NCBI GenBank assembly: GCA_963675565.2
Contig: CAXXYD010000004.1
Coordinates: 806,001-870,000, forward strand
Reading direction: 5' to 3'
DNA length: 64,000 nt
From: JARRKU01 sp963675565
Lineage (GTDB): Bacteria > Desulfobacterota > Desulfobacteria > Desulfobacterales > Desulfosarcinaceae
Part shown: positions 26,325 to 35,298 of the stretch, piece after piece
Numbering within the stretch: position 1 is the stretch's first letter
Layout of the letters: every line of letters begins with the position of its first letter
The notes under the pieces: generated by a model
Told to the model about the DNA's origin: nothing
The model's input: only the letters and a program-made list of their open reading frames with translations
The model's database searches: none
Translations under genes and position numbers: made by a program

Positions 26325-27808
26325 GACTGGGGCTGAAGATTTTCGCCTGCTATCTGGTCATTTTCTGCGTCTGTTTTGCCTATCCTGTCGGTTGGGTGCT
26401 GGATTCGCTGCGCGCCCGCTATCTGGAGGGGGTGGAAGATCCTCTGGTGGACCAGGCCAACATACTGGCCGGCATTCTGGGCCCCATGTTGGAAGCCGGG
26501 GCGTTCAGCCCCGAAAAACTGCAGGACCTCTTCGAATCCATATACCGCCGCCGTGTGGATGCCCGCATCTACCACTTGACCAAATCGTCCGTGGATCTGG
26601 CGGTTTACATCACGGATGCCCATGGAAAAGTCATTTTCCATTCCCGGGATCCCGGCCAGGTGGGCGCAGACTACTCCCACTGGCGGGACGTGAGCCTCAC
26701 CCTGGAGGGCGGCTATGGCGCCCGGACCACGCTGGGCGACCCGGCGGATAAAAAATCGTCGGTCCTTTTTGTGGCGGCACCCATCATCACTGCAGGCAAG
26801 GTGACCGGCGTGGTGAGCGTGGCCAAACCCACCACCAATATCAACTGCTTCCTGAAACAGGCCAAGCCGCAACTGATCAGGGCGGTGAGCCTGTCTGTCG
26901 CCGCCGCCATCGTGCTGGGATATCTGGTGGCCCGCTGGATCACCCGCCCCATTGAACGCATGACCGAATACGCACGGGCCGTTCATGCCGGAGAAAAGGC
27001 CCGTTTTCCGCGCCTGGACAGCACCGAAATCGGCGCCATGGGCCGGGCGCTGAAAAAGATGCAAGCCGCCCTGGAGGGAAAGGCTTATGTGGAGCGCTAT
27101 ATTCAACAGTTGACCCATGAAGTCAAAAGTCCGCTGTCGGCCATCAGAGGCGCCGCCGAACTGCTGGAGGAAGCGGTCCCGGCCCCGAAACGAAAAACCT
27201 TTCTGAACAACATCCGGACGGAGGCCAACCGCATCCAGGTCATCGTGGACCGCATGCTCACCCTGGCGGCACTGGAAACCAAACAGCATTTGCCGGGCAC
27301 GGAAGCCGTCACACTGGAAAAACTGGTCAACGATGTGATTCAGAGCAAACAGCCCATGCTGCTGTCCAAGAAGATCACCGTCAACCGGGACGTCCAGGGC
27401 CACCTCAACGTTGGCGGAGACCGATTCTGGCTCCATCAGGCCGTTTCCAACCTGGTCCAGAATGCCATTGATTTCAGCCCGAAGGGTGGAACGCTGACCA
27501 TACTGGCCCATAGGGTTCATCAGGATATCCGACTTTGCATCGAAAACAGCGGCAGCACCATCCCCGATTATGCCCAGGACAAAGTGTTCGAAAAATTCTA
27601 CTCCCTGAAACGCCCCGACAGCGGCCGCAAAAGCACCGGCCTGGGACTGAACCTGGTCAGACAGGTCGCCCTGCTGCACGGCGGCCGGATCGAGCTGAAA
27701 AACTGCAACCCGAACGGCGTGCGGGCCATCCTCACGCTTCCGCGGTTCGAATCCGTATCAAAATCCGCCAGAAAACGGACCCTTCCGGAAGCCGGGGCCC
27801 GACCGTAA
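26321..27808 (+). CDS. CreC-like sensor histidine kinase
   Basis: The 495-residue membrane kinase has an N-terminal transmembrane segment (about 5-25), a periplasmic CreC-type sensor region (about 30-185, including DPGQVGADYSHWRDV), a second segment (about 190-208) and a HAMP linker. HisKA follows with His266 in QLTHEVKSPLSAIRG, then an ATPase with NLVQNAIDFSPKGG and STGLGLNLV. It would phosphorylate the adjacent CreB-like regulator. The start overlaps the regulator stop by four bases. The last about 20 residues (SARKRTLPEAGARP) run into repeat-rich DNA and may be poorly conserved. No CreD-like gene follows, unlike E. coli. Confidence 0.92.
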   Translation: MRLGLKIFACYLVIFCVCFAYPVGWVLDSLRARYLEGVEDPLVDQANILAGILGPMLEAGAFSPEKLQDLFESIYRRRVDARIYHLTKSSVDLAVYITDAHGKVIFHSRDPGQVGADYSHWRDVSLTLEGGYGARTTLGDPADKKSSVLFVAAPIITAGKVTGVVSVAKPTTNINCFLKQAKPQLIRAVSLSVAAAIVLGYLVARWITRPIERMTEYARAVHAGEKARFPRLDSTEIGAMGRALKKMQAALEGKAYVERYIQQLTHEVKSPLSAIRGAAELLEEAVPAPKRKTFLNNIRTEANRIQVIVDRMLTLAALETKQHLPGTEAVTLEKLVNDVIQSKQPMLLSKKITVNRDVQGHLNVGGDRFWLHQAVSNLVQNAIDFSPKGGTLTILAHRVHQDIRLCIENSGSTIPDYAQDKVFEKFYSLKRPDSGRKSTGLGLNLVRQVALLHGGRIELKNCNPNGVRAILTLPRFESVSKSARKRTLPEAGARP

Positions 27809-27910
27809 AATCCGGGACCAGCAGGCCCGGCTTTGGCCTGCCCCTGCACGAGGCACGCGAACTGCCGCCGGTTGGCTCAAGTTTCGCGTTTCCAATTGGG
27901 GTTTGCGCTA

Positions 27911-28033
27911 CGCACGGGCCTGATCGCATAAATAGCAGAATTCCTCAACGCGTCACTCGAAACGCGCAACTGACAACGGATCTTTTGCCTCTGTCCGAGA
28001 CCTGGCCCCGGGGACCAGGTTTTAATATTGAAT
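27911..28033 (+). repeat. Dispersed intergenic repeat, copy B (best preserved)
   Basis: Blocks in order are CGCACGGGCCTGATCGCATA, CAGAATTCCTCAACGCGTCA, CTCGAAACGCGCAACT, TTGCCTCTGTCCGAGACC, a hairpin and TTTTAATATTGAAT. The hairpin stem is ACCTGG with CCAGGT and an inner CCC/GGG, one mismatch. The hairpin plus the T-rich tail looks like an intrinsic terminator for the preceding creC transcript. The copy ends about 125 bases before the parE start chosen here. Confidence 0.75.
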
Positions 28034-28157
28034 GAACACCCCTTGCCAAACCAATCTTTTCATCGCATATTCCCGGCACCTCACAATGGGACTTGAAGAA
28101 AGGGCGTGTTTTGGGATATTTAGTATGGTTCACCACACCATCAGCGAGGAAGACGGC

Positions 28158-30077
28158 TTGACCATATCATCACATAAAAACAAACAAAACGGCAACGCCT
28201 ACAATGCCGCATCCATCGAGGTGCTCAGAGGCCTTGAGCCGGTCAAACGCCGGCCGGGAATGTATACCGACACCAGCCGCCCCAACCACCTGGCCCAGGA
28301 GGTCATCGACAACAGCGTGGATGAGGCCATCGCCGGATTCGCCAAACGGATCGATGTCACCCTTTACAAAGACGGGTCCCTGGAGGTATCCGACGACGGC
28401 CGCGGCATGCCCATTGATGAACACCCCGAAGTCAAGGGCGCCAGCGGCGTGGAAGTGATTCTGCTCAAACTGCATGCCGGAGCCAAGTTTTCCAGCAAGG
28501 ATTACCACTTTTCCGGCGGTCTGCATGGCGTCGGGGTTTCGGTGGTCAACGCCCTGTCCCGGCGCATTGAAGTCGAAATCAAGCGGGAGGGCCAAAAATA
28601 CGCCATCGCTTTTGAAAACGGCCAACTGGCCCGCAAACTGTCCGTCGTCGGCAGCGTGGGACAGCGCAACACCGGCACCACCATTCGTTTCTGGCCCGAT
28701 CCCAAATATTTCGACAGCCCGCGGTATTCGGTGCGCCGGCTCAAGCACAGCCTGCGGGCCAAAGCGGTTCTGTGCCCCAGGCTGCAGGTCAATTTCCATG
28801 ACGAAAACAGCGGGGAAAAAATCTCCTGGTATTTCGAGGACGGTCTGAAGGATTACCTCCTGGAAAGTCTGGAGGGGGCGGCGCTTCTACCCGAGGAGCC
28901 CTTCATGGGAGAGTCGCAGGGCAATGACGAAATGGTCTCCTGGGCCGTGGTATGGTTGCCGGAAGGCGGGGAAACCGTCACCGAAAGCTATGTGAACCTG
29001 ATTCCCACCCCCCAGGGAGGAACCCATGTCAACGGCTTGCGGTCGGGGCTTCTGGCATCCATGCGCGAGTTCTGCGAGTTCAGAAACCTGGTACCACGGG
29101 GAATCAAACTGGCACCGGACGACATCTGGGACCGATGCAGCTATATTCTATCGCTGAAAATGTCCGAACCCCAGTTTTCGGGACAGACCAAAGAACGCCT
29201 GGGATCCCGACAGTCGGCCTCTTTTGTGGCCGGCGGCATCAAGGACAGCTTCAGTCTCTGGCTGAACCATAACACCGATGTGGGCGAAAAGCTGGCCGAA
29301 ATGGCCATCGAAAGCGCCCGCAGGCGTTTGAAGGCCGCCAAAAAAGTCACCCGCAAACGGATCACCAGCGGGCCGGCGCTGCCCGGCAAGCTGTCGGACT
29401 GTATCAGCCAGGATTTGAACGAGACCGAACTTTTCCTGGTGGAGGGCGACTCCGCCGGCGGCAGCGCCAAACAGGCCCGTGACCGCCAGACCCAGGCCAT
29501 CCTGCCCCTGCGCGGAAAGATCCTGAACACCTGGGAAGTGGAATCGGGAGCGATTCTCGGCTCCAAGGAAGTCCACGACATTGCCGTGGCCATCGGTGTG
29601 GATCCCGGCGTTGAGGATGTCAGCGGCCTGCGTTACGGCAAAATCTGCATCCTGGCCGATGCGGATTCCGACGGGGCCCACATTGCCACATTGCTGTGCG
29701 CCCTGTTCCTGCGCCATTTCAAACCTCTGGTGGAACAGGGCCGGATCTGCGTGGCCATGCCCCCGCTGTATCGCATCGATGCGGGCAAGGCTGTGCATTA
29801 TGCATTGGATGAAGCCGAAAAAGAGGCTGTCCTGAAACGCATCGCCAAAACACAAAAAAACATCAAAACCAGCGTCCAGCGCTTTAAGGGCCTGGGAGAA
29901 ATGAACCCCATGCAGCTGCGCGAAACCACCATGGCGGCCGACACCCGGCGGCTGATCCAGTTGCAGGTGGATTCTGAGGAAGAGACCATGGAATCCATGG
30001 ACATGATGCTGGCCAAAAAACGCAGCGCCGACCGCAAGGCGTGGCTGGAAGTGGAAGGAGATCTGGCCGAAATTTAG
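28158..30077 (+). CDS. parE: DNA topoisomerase IV subunit B
   Basis: This GHKL ATPase subunit powers decatenation of daughter chromosomes. The ATP-site parts are EVIDNSVDEA, DDGRGMPIDEHPE and FSGGLHGVGVSVVNAL; the TOPRIM metal motifs are EGDSAGGSAKQ and DADSDGAHIATLL. The phrase LRGLEPVKRRPGMYTDTSRPNHL closely matches E. coli ParE and differs from GyrB (no RPGMYIG-type phrase and no long insertion). I chose a TTG at 28158 (639 aa, E. coli 630) because GAGGA lies 7 bases before it. ATG 28125 and ATG 28032 are alternative upstream starts. parC follows after 15 bases. Confidence 0.93.
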   Translation: MTISSHKNKQNGNAYNAASIEVLRGLEPVKRRPGMYTDTSRPNHLAQEVIDNSVDEAIAGFAKRIDVTLYKDGSLEVSDDGRGMPIDEHPEVKGASGVEVILLKLHAGAKFSSKDYHFSGGLHGVGVSVVNALSRRIEVEIKREGQKYAIAFENGQLARKLSVVGSVGQRNTGTTIRFWPDPKYFDSPRYSVRRLKHSLRAKAVLCPRLQVNFHDENSGEKISWYFEDGLKDYLLESLEGAALLPEEPFMGESQGNDEMVSWAVVWLPEGGETVTESYVNLIPTPQGGTHVNGLRSGLLASMREFCEFRNLVPRGIKLAPDDIWDRCSYILSLKMSEPQFSGQTKERLGSRQSASFVAGGIKDSFSLWLNHNTDVGEKLAEMAIESARRRLKAAKKVTRKRITSGPALPGKLSDCISQDLNETELFLVEGDSAGGSAKQARDRQTQAILPLRGKILNTWEVESGAILGSKEVHDIAVAIGVDPGVEDVSGLRYGKICILADADSDGAHIATLLCALFLRHFKPLVEQGRICVAMPPLYRIDAGKAVHYALDEAEKEAVLKRIAKTQKNIKTSVQRFKGLGEMNPMQLRETTMAADTRRLIQLQVDSEEETMESMDMMLAKKRSADRKAWLEVEGDLAEI

Positions 30078-30092
30078 CCGGAAAAAACCAAG

Positions 30093-32381
30093 ATGCGCTC
30101 AAATCAAACCCGAACGATACCCAACGGCACCGAAATTGTTCCGTTGCGCCAGTTTACCCGCAAGGCCTACCTGGATTACTCCATGTATGTGGTCATGGAC
30201 CGCGCCCTGCCGTTTATCGGCGACGGGCTCAAGCCGGTTCAGCGGCGGATCATCTACGCCATGTCCGAGCTTGGCCTCAAGGCCACGGCAAAACACAAGA
30301 AGTCGGCCCGCACCGTGGGCGACGTGCTGGGCAAGTACCATCCCCACGGCGACAGCGCCTGCTACGAGGCCATGGTGCTCATGGCCCAGCCCTTTTCCTA
30401 CCGTTATCCGTTCATCGACGGCCAGGGCAACTGGGGTGCGCCCGACGATCCCAAGAGTTTTGCCGCCATGCGCTACACCGAAGCACGGCTGTCGGCCTAC
30501 GCCGATGTGCTTTTGTCCGAACTGGCCATGGGTACCGTGGACTGGGGGCCCAACTTCGACGGCACGTTAAAGGAGCCTCTGGCGCTTCCCGCGCGGCTGC
30601 CCAACATCCTGCTCAACGGCACCACCGGCATCGCCGTGGGCATGGCGACGGATATCCCGCCCCACAACCTGAAAGAGGTCGTGGATGCCTGCATGCATTT
30701 GCTGGATCATCCAGGGGCGACTCTGGAGGACATCGGCCGGTTCATCCAGGGCCCGGATTATCCCGGCGGCGCGGAAATCATCACACCGCCCACAGACATC
30801 CTGGAGGCCTACCGGACCGGCCGCGGCATGATCCGCATGCGGGCCAGGTTTGAACTCGAAAATGGTGATATTGTGATTACGGCCCTGCCGCACCAGGTCT
30901 CTCCGGCCAAAGTGCTGGAACAGATCGCCGCCCAGATGAACAAGAAACAGCTGCCCATGGTGGCCGACTTGCGGGATGAGTCCGACCATGAAGCCCCCAT
31001 CCGCCTGGTGGTGGTCCCGCGCTCCAATCGGGTGGACAAAGACGCCCTCATGGCCCACCTGTTTGCCACCACGGATCTGGAGCAAAGCTATAAAATCAAC
31101 ATGAACGTGATCGGCCTGGACCGCAAACCGCGGGTCAAGGACTTGGTGACGCTGCTGACGGAATGGCTGACCTATCGCACCGAAACGGTTCGCAGGCGTC
31201 TGGAATTCCGTCTGAACAAGGTCAGGGAGCGCCTGCATATCCTGGAAGGCCTGCTCATCGCCCACCTGAATATCGATGAAGTCATCCGGATCATCCGCAC
31301 CCACGATGACCCCAAACCGGTGCTGATGGCCACCTTCACGCTCAGCGATATCCAGGCGGAAGCCATTTTACAGTTGCGGCTGCGCCATCTGGCGCGTTTG
31401 GAACAGATCAAAATCGAGACGGAGCAAGGCGCGCTGGTTAAAGAAAAGCAATCGCTCGAAAAGATCCTGGCCTCCACGGTCCGCCTCAAAAACCTGGTCA
31501 AAAAAGAGCTCCAGGCCACAGCCGCACAGTTTGAGGACCACCGGCGCACCGCTATCGTAGAACGGCAGGAGGCCAAGGCCATTTCCAAAGCCGATCTGAC
31601 CCCATCGGAGCCGATCACCATCATTCTTTCCAAAAACGGCTGGGTACGCTCGGCCAAGGGCCACGAGGTGGATGCTGAAGGGCTCAGCTACAAGGAAGGC
31701 GACGGCTTTATGAGCGCCGTCCGGGGCAAAAGCAGCCAACTGGCCGCCTTTCTGGACTCCACCGGGCGCAGCTATTCGATTCAGGCCCTGGGCCTGCCCT
31801 CGGCCCGTGGATTCGGCCAGCCGTTGACCAGTCTGTTTTCTGCCCAACCGCAAGCCATGTTCATGGCGGTACTGATCGGCAATCCCGAGCAGCTGGTGCT
31901 TGCGGCCAGCGATGCCGGGTACGGATTTGTCACCCAACTGAAAAACCTGTACGCCAAAAACCAGAAGGGCAAAGCATTTCTCTCCCTGCCCAAAGGGGCT
32001 CTGCCCCTGCCCCCCCTGGCGGTTGAACGCATCGACAACACCCTGTTGGCAGCCATCACCAACGAGGGCCGCATGCTGGTGTTCCCGTTGAGTGCACTGC
32101 CCATACTGCCCAAGGGAAAAGGCAACAAAATCATCCAGATTGCCCCCAAGCGGGTGGCCGCAAGACAGGAATTCGTCGTCACCCTGACCATGGCACCGGG
32201 GGATGCGACCCTGGTGGTCTACGCCGGCAAGCGCACTTTCAGTATTACCCCGAACAACCTGTCGGACTTTATGGGGGAACGGGGCCGCCGGGGGCGAAAA
32301 CTGCCCAGAGGGTTTCGCAACGTGGACGCGGTGGCCGTGGAACGGCCCGATCAACGCAGCCTTGAATTCCCGCCCGAATAG
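30093..32381 (+). CDS. parC: DNA topoisomerase IV subunit A
   Basis: The 762-residue subunit cuts and rejoins DNA through Tyr128 in AMRYTEARLS. The N-terminal half is strikingly like gammaproteobacterial ParC (GKYHPHGDSACYEAMVLMAQ, then PFSYRYPFIDGQGNWG). The positions equivalent to quinolone-resistance sites Ser80 and Glu84 are the sensitive residues. The C-terminal beta-pinwheel is short and lacks a GyrA box, which fits topoisomerase IV. It forms an operon with parE. Confidence 0.94.
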   Translation: MRSNQTRTIPNGTEIVPLRQFTRKAYLDYSMYVVMDRALPFIGDGLKPVQRRIIYAMSELGLKATAKHKKSARTVGDVLGKYHPHGDSACYEAMVLMAQPFSYRYPFIDGQGNWGAPDDPKSFAAMRYTEARLSAYADVLLSELAMGTVDWGPNFDGTLKEPLALPARLPNILLNGTTGIAVGMATDIPPHNLKEVVDACMHLLDHPGATLEDIGRFIQGPDYPGGAEIITPPTDILEAYRTGRGMIRMRARFELENGDIVITALPHQVSPAKVLEQIAAQMNKKQLPMVADLRDESDHEAPIRLVVVPRSNRVDKDALMAHLFATTDLEQSYKINMNVIGLDRKPRVKDLVTLLTEWLTYRTETVRRRLEFRLNKVRERLHILEGLLIAHLNIDEVIRIIRTHDDPKPVLMATFTLSDIQAEAILQLRLRHLARLEQIKIETEQGALVKEKQSLEKILASTVRLKNLVKKELQATAAQFEDHRRTAIVERQEAKAISKADLTPSEPITIILSKNGWVRSAKGHEVDAEGLSYKEGDGFMSAVRGKSSQLAAFLDSTGRSYSIQALGLPSARGFGQPLTSLFSAQPQAMFMAVLIGNPEQLVLAASDAGYGFVTQLKNLYAKNQKGKAFLSLPKGALPLPPLAVERIDNTLLAAITNEGRMLVFPLSALPILPKGKGNKIIQIAPKRVAARQEFVVTLTMAPGDATLVVYAGKRTFSITPNNLSDFMGERGRRGRKLPRGFRNVDAVAVERPDQRSLEFPPE

Positions 32382-32534
32382 AACGGCAGCCGGCCATCCC
32401 CGGCGTTGACGCCGTCGGAATCATGGAACGGGTCCGCCAGCTGCTGCAAAAACGGAACCCCATTTGCCTTGTGGTTTAGCTTTGTCTGGCCGGCAGCGGA
32501 ACCTTTGAAGCCAATGGGGCACCGCCATCCGGTT

Positions 32535-32792
32535 TCAGCGTGGCGCCTTATCGCCAAGAATCAGCTTTTTGAGCATCCGGGCAATGCCCCGGCCCGGACC
32601 GCGGGCCGCGGCATATCCGATGGTGGCCACCATGATATACAGGACCGCTGCGGCCACCGGCTTCATGCCCGGCGAAGCGATAACGGGGGTCAGCAACCAG
32701 GACGCCAGCACCCCGATGAGGATCTGCCAGGTATCCGGTAAAAAGAGGATAAAAAAAAGAATATAGCCGGGTGTCAGTGGCCTTTTACCCAA
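32535..32792 (-). CDS. Small membrane protein of unknown function
   Basis: The 85-residue frame encodes two hydrophobic segments (about 8-35 and 43-62) followed by a basic tail (RGPGRGIARMLKKLILG). The TTG start has AGGAG 11 bases upstream, a little far. It lies 57 bases after the moeA stop on the same strand, so it may be the last gene of that operon. It is not a shadow of another gene, because no gene overlaps it on the other strand. I do not recognise a family. Confidence 0.5.
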   Translation of the reverse strand: MGKRPLTPGYILFFILFLPDTWQILIGVLASWLLTPVIASPGMKPVAAAVLYIMVATIGYAAARGPGRGIARMLKKLILGDKAPR

Positions 32793-32849
32793 TGGTTCAC
32801 GTGCTCCTGACGGGGTGACCGCGGATGCCGCCGAAAACGGGGCGTCGGG

Positions 32850-34100
32850 TCAAATCAGTCGGACTTCGACCAATTCCCCTTTTTCCAGTCCTTCGCAGTT
32901 CATATCGATGGCTACCAGGCCATCCGCCTCTACCATGGTATGAATCAGGCCGGATTGCCCGAGAATGGGTTCCGCCCAATATTCTCCGTCCTGGTGCACC
33001 AGCCGGACCCTTACGAACCCGACCCGGCCCTGAACGGAAACCAGGTTGCGGGTCAGGCGCGCAGAGACCCTCAGCGGCGGGATTGCGGTTTGCCCGCAGA
33101 GATGTTCCAGAAAAGGCCGCACCACCACCATAAAAACCACCATGGCAGATGCGACATGGCCGGGCAACCCCCAGAAGGCCTTCGACCCGCATTGGGCCAG
33201 TATGGTGGGTTTTCCCGGTCGAATGGAGATCCCGTGTACCAGGATGCGGCTTTGTTCCAGGGCCTGCAGGGCATCCAGCGTCAAATCCCGCATGCCCACG
33301 GAGCTGCCGCCTGAAATCAGCACCATATCACTTTCCACCAGGGCCTTGCGGCAGTGCGCGAAAAGATCCCGGTAGCTGTCGCCGACAATCCCGTAAAAAA
33401 CGGGTTCGGCGCCGTTATCCCGCAGCAGGGCCGCCAGGGCGTGAGAATTGATATCGCGGATCCGGCCCGGTTCGGGTACGGTATCAATGGGCACAACCTC
33501 GTCGCCGGTGGAAATGATCCCCACTCTGGGTCGACGATACACCATCAGCTCGCCATACCCGCAGGCTGCCAGAATGCCGATTTCCTGCGGGCGCAGCCGG
33601 CGCCCCTTGGCAAGGACCCTTTGGCCTTTGGATACGTCCTCGTTGCCCGCCACCATATTTTGTCCGGGGGCCTGGCTGCGATGGATCTCAACGGTGGAGT
33701 CATCGATGGTGTCGGTGTGCTCCACCATGACCACACAATCGGCTCCAGGCGGCAGCATACCGCCTGTGGCGATCCGCGCCGCCTGGCCCGGTCCGATTGA
33801 AAATCCAGGCGCCTGGCCCATGTTAACGGAACCCGCAATGGTCAGGTAGGCCGGATTTTGCTCTGAGGCACCAAACGTGGATGCCGCCTGCACGGCAAAA
33901 CCATCCATGGTGGCGCGGTTGAAGCCGGGGATGTCCCCGCCGGCCACAATGTTGTCAGCCAGGACCCTGCCCAGTGCCTGGTCCAGTTGAACCACTTCGC
34001 TTTCAACTTTCGGGAATCGTGTTTTAAAAGCCAGAACCGTATCGATATCCAGCACCTGGAAAAACTCTTTCATCGAACAACTTTCGTCAGCAACAATCAT
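32850..34100 (-). CDS. moeA: Molybdopterin molybdenumtransferase MoeA
   Basis: The 416-residue protein inserts metal into adenylated molybdopterin. Family motifs in order are FNRATMDGFAV, GGMLPPGADCVVMVEH, VGIISTGDEVV, VLISGGSSVGMRDLT, HGISIRPGKPT and WGLPGHVASAM. The ATG at 34100 abuts the stop of the upstream dehydrogenase gene (TAAATG). A second in-frame ATG (MKEFFQVLDI) could also serve. It is distinct from the longer MoeA-PBP fusion at 20.4-22.4 kb. Two MoeA types may separate molybdenum from tungsten loading, but that is inference. Confidence 0.94.
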   Translation of the reverse strand: MIVADESCSMKEFFQVLDIDTVLAFKTRFPKVESEVVQLDQALGRVLADNIVAGGDIPGFNRATMDGFAVQAASTFGASEQNPAYLTIAGSVNMGQAPGFSIGPGQAARIATGGMLPPGADCVVMVEHTDTIDDSTVEIHRSQAPGQNMVAGNEDVSKGQRVLAKGRRLRPQEIGILAACGYGELMVYRRPRVGIISTGDEVVPIDTVPEPGRIRDINSHALAALLRDNGAEPVFYGIVGDSYRDLFAHCRKALVESDMVLISGGSSVGMRDLTLDALQALEQSRILVHGISIRPGKPTILAQCGSKAFWGLPGHVASAMVVFMVVVRPFLEHLCGQTAIPPLRVSARLTRNLVSVQGRVGFVRVRLVHQDGEYWAEPILGQSGLIHTMVEADGLVAIDMNCEGLEKGELVEVRLI

Positions 34101-35072
34101 TTAAACTGTAAGCCAGTCGCAGTTCACACAGTTGGGCGGCAGACGCCCCTCCAGACCGGCGATCAGGTTCTTGACGGCGATGGCCCCCATGGCCCGGCGC
34201 GTTTCCTCGGTGGCACTGCCCACATGGGGAAGCAGCACCACATTGTCCAGCGCCGACAAACCCGGCGTCAGCAAAGGTTCGTTTTCGTATACATCCAGGC
34301 CGGCGCCCCCAATTTTGCCGGCCTGCAACACTTTTAACAGCGCCTTTTCATCCACTACCTCGCCCCGGGCGGTATTGATCAAAAAGGCCCCCGGTTTCAT
34401 CAGCGCCAGTTGCTCAGCCCCGATGAGGTGTCGGGTTTCCGCGGTCAGGGGGACATGCAGGCTGACAAAATCGGATTGGGCAAGCAACGCCTCAAGCGTG
34501 CAATACCGGACACCCAGGGCCCGCTCTGTTTCCCGGTCCAGGCGGTGCCGGTTATGGTATAATACGGGCATGCCGAAGCCTGCCGCCCTTTTGGCCACGG
34601 CAGCGCCGATGCGCCCCATGCCGACGATCCCGAGGGTCTTTCCGCTGACCCCACTGCCCAGAAAATAAAAGGGCGCCCAAAACCGGAACTTCCCCTGCCG
34701 GGTGTGGCGATCCCCCTGAACCAGACGCCGCCCCAGCGCCAGGATCAGTGCAAATGCCAAATCGGCCGTTGCATCCGTCAATACCCCCGGGGTATTGGTG
34801 ACCGGAATACGCCGCTTGGCGGCCGCAGCCGCATCGATGTTGTTGTACCCGACGCCGAAATTGGCCACCACTTTCAATTGCGGCGCACGATCCAACAGGG
34901 CCTGGTCCACCCGGTCGGTGATCATGCACAGCAATCCATGCTTGTCATGGATGGCGGATGCAATATCATCGTAGGCCATGGGCCGATGGTGCCGGTGCAC
35001 GGTCACCGCGTGGGCCTGGGCAACCGGGGCCAGCAAATCCTCGGGTAAATTCACCGTCACCAACACATTCAT
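34101..35072 (-). CDS. D-isomer-specific 2-hydroxyacid dehydrogenase (glyoxylate/hydroxypyruvate reductase-like)
   Basis: This 323-residue NAD(P)-dependent enzyme reduces 2-keto acids to D-2-hydroxy acids. The dinucleotide loop is GIVGMGRIGAAVAKRA. Catalytic residues lie in INTARGEVVDE (Arg), DVYENEPLL (Glu) and LPHVGSATEET (His), the pattern of glyoxylate reductases of the GyaR type. VGYNNID marks the substrate-binding domain. It is immediately followed by moeA. The exact keto acid is not certain; glyoxylate or hydroxypyruvate is most likely. Confidence 0.9.
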   Translation of the reverse strand: MNVLVTVNLPEDLLAPVAQAHAVTVHRHHRPMAYDDIASAIHDKHGLLCMITDRVDQALLDRAPQLKVVANFGVGYNNIDAAAAAKRRIPVTNTPGVLTDATADLAFALILALGRRLVQGDRHTRQGKFRFWAPFYFLGSGVSGKTLGIVGMGRIGAAVAKRAAGFGMPVLYHNRHRLDRETERALGVRYCTLEALLAQSDFVSLHVPLTAETRHLIGAEQLALMKPGAFLINTARGEVVDEKALLKVLQAGKIGGAGLDVYENEPLLTPGLSALDNVVLLPHVGSATEETRRAMGAIAVKNLIAGLEGRLPPNCVNCDWLTV

Positions 35073-35298
35073 CCCAAAGCCCCCCCTTTTCCCATGAACC
35101 CGTCATGCCGGAATATCGTTTTCTGCCATTCAATAAAGGAAATTCATTAAGGCTTCAATGCTTTATTTCAGCCGCGCAGCAATTCTGAGGGATGCTCCGG
35201 ATGCATATCCCTGTGGACCGGGCAGTTTTCATTCCTGTTATTCCATGGTATGGTACGCAGGCAATGCAACCGGAAAATATTTCGCAAAGGAAACTGTA

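Noticed and set aside
27535..28035. Plus-strand frame that runs from the creC end into repeat B, ending GPGFNIE
   Set aside because: It overlaps creC in another frame and its end is translated repeat. A similar ending appears opposite copy E only because the repeat is shared.
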